Part shown: one piece after another, positions 13,267 through 17,281 of the stretch
Layout: each line of letters opens with the position of its first letter
How positions within the stretch are numbered: the stretch's first letter is position 1
Origin: JBLHKE01 sp047619485
GTDB lineage: Bacteria; Verrucomicrobiota; Verrucomicrobiia; Verrucomicrobiales; DEV007
Direction of reading: 5' to 3'
DNA: 17,281 nucleotides
Assembly: GCA_047619485.1 (NCBI GenBank)
Contig: JBLHKE010000065.1
Location: 1-17,281 of the forward strand
Notes under the pieces: model-generated
What the model was told of the DNA's origin: nothing
The model's input: the letters and a program-made list of their open reading frames with translations, nothing else
Databases searched by the model: none
Translations under genes and position numbers: made by a program

Positions 13267-16092
13267 ATGAAGACCGTTCTCTGCTCCCTCCTCCTCCTCG
13301 TTTCGCTCGGCCTATCGCAGGCGCAAGACGCCGCCAAAAAGGCTCCGGCATGGGGCTTCGAGACCTCAGACTTGAAGCCCGATCCAGAGATTACTTTCGG
13401 CACGCTCGGCAATGGTCTCCGCTACGTCATTCTCCCGAACGCAGAACCGCCGGAACGCACGAGCCTTCGCCTCTACGTCGATGCCGGTTCGCTGATGGAG
13501 ACCGAGAAGCAGCGTGGCCTCGCCCACTTCATCGAGCACATGGCCTTCAACGGTACGAAGAATTTTCCCGGCGGAAAAATGGTGGAATACTTCCAGCGCC
13601 TAGGGATGTCCTTCGGGGGCGATACCAACGCGCACACCTCTTTCAAAGAGACTGTCTACAAACTGGAGCTACCAAAACCAGATGAGAAACTGTTACGCGA
13701 GGGGCTCCAGCTTTTCCGCGACTACGCTGACGGCATGCTGCTCACGCAGAATGAGATCGAGAAAGAGCGTGGCGTTATCCTGAGCGAGAAGCTGACGCGT
13801 GATTCCCCGGATAGCCGCACGATGGAGGCTGCCTTTGATTTCGCGCTGCCGGATTCGATCATTAGCAAGAGGCTACCGATCGGCACGAAGGAAGTCATCA
13901 AAGGCGCTGGCCGTGACACCTTCGTCGACTTCTACAAGAAATGGTACACATGCGACCGCATGGTGTTCGTCGCGGTTGGTGCGGTCGAACCAGAGACACT
14001 GGTGCCGCTGATCGAGGAATACTTCTCCTCGATGAAGAAGCCCGCGCCGGGGGTGCCTGATCCAGACCTCGGCAAGATCACTCGTGGCCGCGGGGCGATC
14101 GCCAAAATCCACTACGAGAAGGAGGCCTCGTCCACCGACATCGGCATTGAGACCGTGCAGCCTTGGAAATACGTCCCTGATACTGCGGAAACTCGGTTGG
14201 CCGATTTGCGCATCGGCACCGCCAATTGGATCATCGGTCGACGCTTGCAGAAGCTCGCCAAAAAAGAAGGCGCACCGTTCATGCGTGGTGCGTCCTACGA
14301 GATGGGTTTCCTCGATTTCGTGCGCTTCGGCGGGATGTCGATGACCTGCAAACCGGAGAACTGGGAAGGTGCTCTGCAGGTCGCCGATCAGGAATTGCGG
14401 CGTGCGCTCGAGCACGGTTTCACAGACACTGAGATCACCGAAGCGAACGCCGACACGCTCAACGCCTACCAGGAGGCCGCCGAGGGATCCGAGACTCGGC
14501 TCTCGCGAGACCTGGCGGATGGGCTTGTCGACCAAGTGGCTGGCCAGACGGTCGCCACTAGCCCCACGCAGGACCTAGAGTGGATCAGAGGAGCGTTGGG
14601 GAAGGTGACCTCGGAAAACTGCCTTGGAGAATTTCGTAAGCTCTGGTCGAATACCGAAGACGTGCAAATTTTTGTCGGTGGCAATCTCAGGTTGGCTGAT
14701 GGAGAGGACAAAATTGTCGAAGCGTTCAAAAAGAGCCGCGCCGTCAAGGTGGAGGCTCCGGAAGAAGTCGAGCAGAAAGCCTTCGCCTACACCGACTTCG
14801 GCGAGCCCGGGAAAGTCGTCGAGACCAAGGTGCACGAAGACCTCGGGGTCACCCAGATGAAGTTCGCCAACCATGTGCGCCTCAACCTCAAGCCGACCGA
14901 TTTCGAGAAGGGCACCATCCTAATCTCGATGCGGATCGGGTCGGGCGAACTGTCTGCTCCAAAGGACAAGCCTGGCCTCTCGATGGTCGCCAGCAGCACC
15001 TTTACCGCTGGTGGTCTGGTCGAGCACACCTCCGATGAACTCCAACAGATCTTCGCAGGCAAATCCGTGGGCACATCATTCGGCGTCGACGAGGATGCGT
15101 TCGTGCTGGCCGGTCGCACGAACTCCGACGATCTACTGCTGCAGTGCCAGTTGTTCAGCGCCTACCTGACGGCACCGGGCTATCGCGAGGAGGGGCTGCG
15201 ACAGTTCCGCAAGCAGCTCGACACGCTCTACACCCAGCTGGCGCACTCGCCGCAAGGGGTGATGGCTAACGAGGTTGAAAAGTTCCTCGCGGGTGGTGAT
15301 TTCCGCTTCGGCTTCCCGAGTCAGGGGGAGCTTGGAAAACGTGACCTGGATGAGGTCAAAGCGTGGCTTTCGGAGCCGCTCGCGAAGGGTTACCTAGAGA
15401 TCGGTGTGGTCGGTGATTTCGAACAGGACGCAGTCGTCGAGGCCATCGCGAAAACCTTTGGTGCTCTTTCCGTGCGTGCCGACTCGAAGCCTAGACACGA
15501 GGACGCCCGCAAGCTCAACTTCCCCGCGGGTGGTTCGAAGGTCTTCGAGTTCGAGTCGGAGATTCCTAAGGGGAACGCGCTGGTCTACTGGCCTACCGAG
15601 GACATCTGGGACATCAAGCGTAGCCGTCGCCTCGGTGTGTTGGGGTCGATCTTCGCTGATCGTCTGCGCGCCAAAGTTCGCGAAGAGCTTGGCGAGGCCT
15701 ACAGCCCGTATGCACGAAACATCCCAAGTCAGACTTACACAGGATCTGGGAAGTTGTTTTCGATGGTGACGGTCGATCCTGAGCAGGGACAGAAAATCAT
15801 CAACGTGGTCGCGGGGATCGGAAAAGATCTGAACTTGAATGGGGTCGACAGCGACGAGCTTGAACGCGCGATCCTACCGTTGGTCTCGAGCGTCGAGCGG
15901 CAGGTGCGCACCAACGACTACTGGCTCAACTCGGTCACGCTGAGCTCCCAGGAATTCCCACAGCGGCTCGACTGGGCACGTTCGATGCTTGATGACTTCA
16001 AGGCCGTCACGGTCGACGAGGTGAACGCGCTCGCGAAAGAATATCTCGCCGATGACAAAGCGGTGAAGGTCATCATCAAGCCGAAGAAGTAG
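13267..16092 (+). CDS. M16 family zinc metallopeptidase, full-length two-half form
   Basis: 941 residues. The N-terminal signal peptide MKTVLCSLLLLVSLGLSQAQ suggests a periplasmic or outer-membrane location. The first M16 domain carries the inverted zinc motif HFIEH (H87, E90, H91), preceded by the typical SLMETEKQRGLA. The distal glutamates lie in EIEKERGVILSEKL (E167 and E174, the latter aligning best with the third zinc ligand). Three further M16-type domains follow; the inactive second half has no HxxEH (GLSMVASSTFTAGGL takes its place), as in pitrilysin and PqqL-like proteins. The family cleaves short or unfolded peptides inside a closed chamber. I chose the ATG at 13267; the frame opens three codons earlier at a TTG (13258) that adds RK before the signal peptide. 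No partner gene is adjacent. Confidence 0.94.
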   Translation: MKTVLCSLLLLVSLGLSQAQDAAKKAPAWGFETSDLKPDPEITFGTLGNGLRYVILPNAEPPERTSLRLYVDAGSLMETEKQRGLAHFIEHMAFNGTKNFPGGKMVEYFQRLGMSFGGDTNAHTSFKETVYKLELPKPDEKLLREGLQLFRDYADGMLLTQNEIEKERGVILSEKLTRDSPDSRTMEAAFDFALPDSIISKRLPIGTKEVIKGAGRDTFVDFYKKWYTCDRMVFVAVGAVEPETLVPLIEEYFSSMKKPAPGVPDPDLGKITRGRGAIAKIHYEKEASSTDIGIETVQPWKYVPDTAETRLADLRIGTANWIIGRRLQKLAKKEGAPFMRGASYEMGFLDFVRFGGMSMTCKPENWEGALQVADQELRRALEHGFTDTEITEANADTLNAYQEAAEGSETRLSRDLADGLVDQVAGQTVATSPTQDLEWIRGALGKVTSENCLGEFRKLWSNTEDVQIFVGGNLRLADGEDKIVEAFKKSRAVKVEAPEEVEQKAFAYTDFGEPGKVVETKVHEDLGVTQMKFANHVRLNLKPTDFEKGTILISMRIGSGELSAPKDKPGLSMVASSTFTAGGLVEHTSDELQQIFAGKSVGTSFGVDEDAFVLAGRTNSDDLLLQCQLFSAYLTAPGYREEGLRQFRKQLDTLYTQLAHSPQGVMANEVEKFLAGGDFRFGFPSQGELGKRDLDEVKAWLSEPLAKGYLEIGVVGDFEQDAVVEAIAKTFGALSVRADSKPRHEDARKLNFPAGGSKVFEFESEIPKGNALVYWPTEDIWDIKRSRRLGVLGSIFADRLRAKVREELGEAYSPYARNIPSQTYTGSGKLFSMVTVDPEQGQKIINVVAGIGKDLNLNGVDSDELERAILPLVSSVERQVRTNDYWLNSVTLSSQEFPQRLDWARSMLDDFKAVTVDEVNALAKEYLADDKAVKVIIKPKK

Positions 16093-16098
16093 GGCGTA

Positions 16099-16120
16099 GC
16101 TTCGATTTAAAAATCGAAGC
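16099..16120. repeat. Hairpin repeat copy 1 (GCTTCGATTT / AAATCGAAGC)
   Basis: A perfect 10-bp inverted repeat with two central A bases starts 6 bp past the stop of the M16 peptidase gene. A diverged copy of the same sequence follows about 70 bp later. It may act as a transcript end structure, though the T/A tract sits in the loop rather than after the stem, so it is not a classic terminator. Confidence 0.55.
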
Positions 16121-16169
16121 CGTGGTCTCGGTTGGGTGTAGCGCGTCCTGACACTCGTTCAATACGACG

Positions 16170-16189
16170 GCTTCGTTTACAAATCGAAC
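16170..16189. repeat. Hairpin repeat copy 2 (GCTTCGTTTACAAATCGAAC)
   Basis: Nearly the same sequence as the hairpin at 16099 with one base lost from the left arm and changes in the loop and last bases. It is in the same orientation and lies between the M16 gene and the DUF971 gene. Two related copies in one 129-bp gap suggest a dispersed repeat family. Confidence 0.45.
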
Positions 16190-16221
16190 TTACGGCAATG
16201 GAGCCATCGCCCCATCAACGC

Positions 16222-16584
16222 TCATTTAGCTAGTCGCTCCGCGATTTCCTGTAAATATTTGTAGCTGTAGATCCCGGTGTTGTGCCCGTCGCTGAAGCGG
16301 AACTGCACCGCGTAGCCGCCGACGAACTCCCACCCCGCCACCGTCACCCCGGGAAATTCTTTTGGCCCGCCACCGCCGCCGATCAAGTTGCCGAGCAAGT
16401 CGCGTTCACCGACGTTCTCCGCGCTAGGCGATAGCTTGCGCAAAATCTCCATTTGGTAGTAGCTCTCGGCTCCATCCGCCCAGATGATGGCGATTTCATT
16501 GCCGATCGCTTGGATCGTCCTCGGGGCGGGAATAGATTTTTGGGTGTCGGACATGCTGGATTTGGCGTAGAATCGGGTAGACAT
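16222..16584 (-). CDS. DUF971 (GBBH-like) domain protein
   Basis: 120 residues, a small cytoplasmic single-domain protein. The DUF971 pattern is seen in AIIWADGAESYYQMEILRKL near 33 and at the C-terminus in QFRFSDGHNTGIYSYKYLQE, which matches the conserved F-x-D-G-H-x-T-G-I-Y motif. In some bacteria the fold is found with iron-sulfur carrier (Mrp/ApbC) proteins, and in eukaryotes as the N-terminal part of gamma-butyrobetaine hydroxylase. The Cys pair some members have after the LR motif is absent here, replaced by PSAENVGERD. A Gly run (GGGGG) lies near 69. A second ATG at 16554 would give 110 residues and leave a longer promoter gap to the divergent fur-type gene; either is possible. Confidence 0.8.
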   Translation of the reverse strand: MSTRFYAKSSMSDTQKSIPAPRTIQAIGNEIAIIWADGAESYYQMEILRKLSPSAENVGERDLLGNLIGGGGGPKEFPGVTVAGWEFVGGYAVQFRFSDGHNTGIYSYKYLQEIAERLAK

Positions 16585-16620
16585 AGAGAAAGTGCTCCGG
16601 CGCGGAACTCAATCAGAAAA

Positions 16621-17076
16621 ATGCACAATCACGCAGAGACTAGCACCGCTGAGAAATACGATTGGGCCCTAGCGCTCTGTCGGGAGCTAGGTCTGCGGCG
16701 CACCAGGGCGCTCGGGGAGGTTCTACGGGTTCTGATCGAGGCGAAAAACCCGCTCAGTCTAGCAGATCTAGCCGAGTCGGAAGGGCTCCGCGACAGCTGC
16801 GATCGCGCCACGGTCTATCGGCTAGTGACACGTTTGGACGAGAAGGGGATCATCCGCCGGATTGGCCTGCACGAGCGCTCATCCTACTACGTTTTTTTGT
16901 TTCCCGGGGAACACCATGACTACCTGATCTGCACCGATTGTGGGAAAATCGACCCGGTCGGCCTCGATTGCCCTGTGGCGGCGCTGGAGGAAGAGGTGAT
17001 GCGCAAGAGCGGCTACAAGAGCATCTACCACGAATTGGAGTTTTTCGGCCAGTGCCCTGACTGTTGTCCGGCTTAG
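16621..17076 (+). CDS. Fur-family metal-responsive transcriptional regulator
   Basis: 151-residue DNA-binding protein of the Fur/Zur/PerR family. The N-terminal winged helix (about 10-90) contains LGLRRTRALGEVLRVL, SLADLAES and the recognition helix DRATVYRLVTRLDEKGIIRR. The C-terminal metal-sensing and dimer domain has HHDYLICTDCGKI (H98, H99, C104, C107), YHELEFFGQC with H137, and CPDC (C145, C148). The two CxxC pairs are the family's structural zinc site. Sequence alone does not decide between iron, zinc and peroxide sensing. The last cysteines (CPDCC) and an extra C117 are slightly unusual. The frame is open back to 16453 but that part is antisense to the DUF971 gene, so the ATG at 16621 is used. 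The gene is divergent from DUF971 with 36 bp between starts, so shared control is likely. Confidence 0.92.
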   Translation: MHNHAETSTAEKYDWALALCRELGLRRTRALGEVLRVLIEAKNPLSLADLAESEGLRDSCDRATVYRLVTRLDEKGIIRRIGLHERSSYYVFLFPGEHHDYLICTDCGKIDPVGLDCPVAALEEEVMRKSGYKSIYHELEFFGQCPDCCPA

Positions 17077-17100
17077 ACCGATCGGGTAGGAGCAAAAAGT

Positions 17101-17160
17101 CTCACGTAGAGATGCAAAGGCGCAGCGATTGGACGAGAAGAAAGAACTCTGCATCTCTGC
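17101..17160. repeat. Imperfect 14-bp inverted repeat, likely dispersed intergenic element
   Basis: GTAGAGATGCAAAG (17106-17119) pairs with CTCTGCATCTCTGC (17147-17160): 12 Watson-Crick pairs, one G-T pair and one mismatch, around a 27-base centre. The left end reads TCTCACGTAGAGATGCAAAG, of the style TCTCACGCAGAGGCGCAGAG that I recall from intergenic repeats of many environmental bacteria. The remaining bases to the window end hold no gene that I can support. Confidence 0.5.
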
Positions 17161-17281
17161 GGGCTGCATTTTCGACGCCTTGGGGCGATTTAGGCTCATG
17201 GCCAAATCCTCACCCCAGCCCACCGAATTCAGTTTGCAAATTGATCCGAGATCGCGATAATCACATTTCCGAGATTTCCCT

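Noticed and set aside
13873..14535. Minus-strand open frame of 220 codons inside the M16 gene
   Set aside because: Antisense to a gene with full family conservation; long antisense frames are common in GC-rich DNA.
16453..16620. Upstream extension of the Fur-family protein to 207 residues
   Set aside because: The extra 56 residues are antisense to the DUF971 gene. Family alignment starts after the ATG at 16621.
1..17281. CRISPR array, tRNA or rRNA genes, intact IS element, phage or defence genes
   Set aside because: I saw no regular repeat-spacer series, cloverleaf-like or rRNA sequence, or transposase, integrase, nuclease or toxin motifs in any supported frame.

Overview
The window is a gene-dense stretch of a bacterial chromosome, fairly GC-rich with GC-rich third codon positions. 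I infer a member of the Verrucomicrobia or a close PVC-group relative. The reasons are an SHD1-type domain fused to a secreted esterase, the general look of the hypothetical proteins, and the absence of a clear Shine-Dalgarno sequence before any gene start. No rRNA, tRNA, CRISPR array or intact insertion sequence is visible.

Positions 1-4754, all on the minus strand, are a high-affinity phosphate uptake operon read as pstS-pstC-pstA-pstB1-pstB2-phoU, with phoU cut by the window edge. The two adjacent ATPase genes are the most striking feature. PstB1 keeps the LSGGQ signature but has lost the Q-loop Gln (Pro) and the switch His (Asn). PstB2 keeps Walker A, Q-loop, Walker B and switch His but its signature reads LTLEQ. 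Placed in an ABC head-to-tail dimer, these substitutions fall in the same composite ATP site. This predicts an obligate PstB1-PstB2 heterodimer with one working and one degenerate site, as in asymmetric ABC exporters. The region before pstS (4755-4959) holds an 11-bp direct-repeat array resembling a PHO box and two copies of a GTGAC-N6-GTCAC dyad about seven helical turns apart.

Positions 4960-8267, also minus strand, hold a three-gene set: a secreted or membrane protein of unknown function, a LolD/MacB-like ATPase, and an FtsX/MacB-like permease that overlaps the ATPase by 4 bp. The ATPase seems to begin at a CTG codon inside a perfect inverted repeat, and the permease lacks the usual last membrane segment.

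Positions 8354-11370, plus strand, hold a large TPR lipoprotein and an SHD1-esterase. Positions 11371-12058 hold no convincing gene and may contain decayed coding sequence. An AI-2E/PerM family membrane protein (minus) then lies divergent from a full-length M16 zinc metallopeptidase (plus). The right end holds hairpin repeats, a DUF971 protein divergent from a Fur-family regulator, and an imperfect inverted repeat that looks like a dispersed intergenic element.

The phosphate operon is the only pathway whose genes clearly act together. The three-gene ABC set probably forms one envelope complex. The remaining genes are single units of envelope, protein-turnover or regulatory type.
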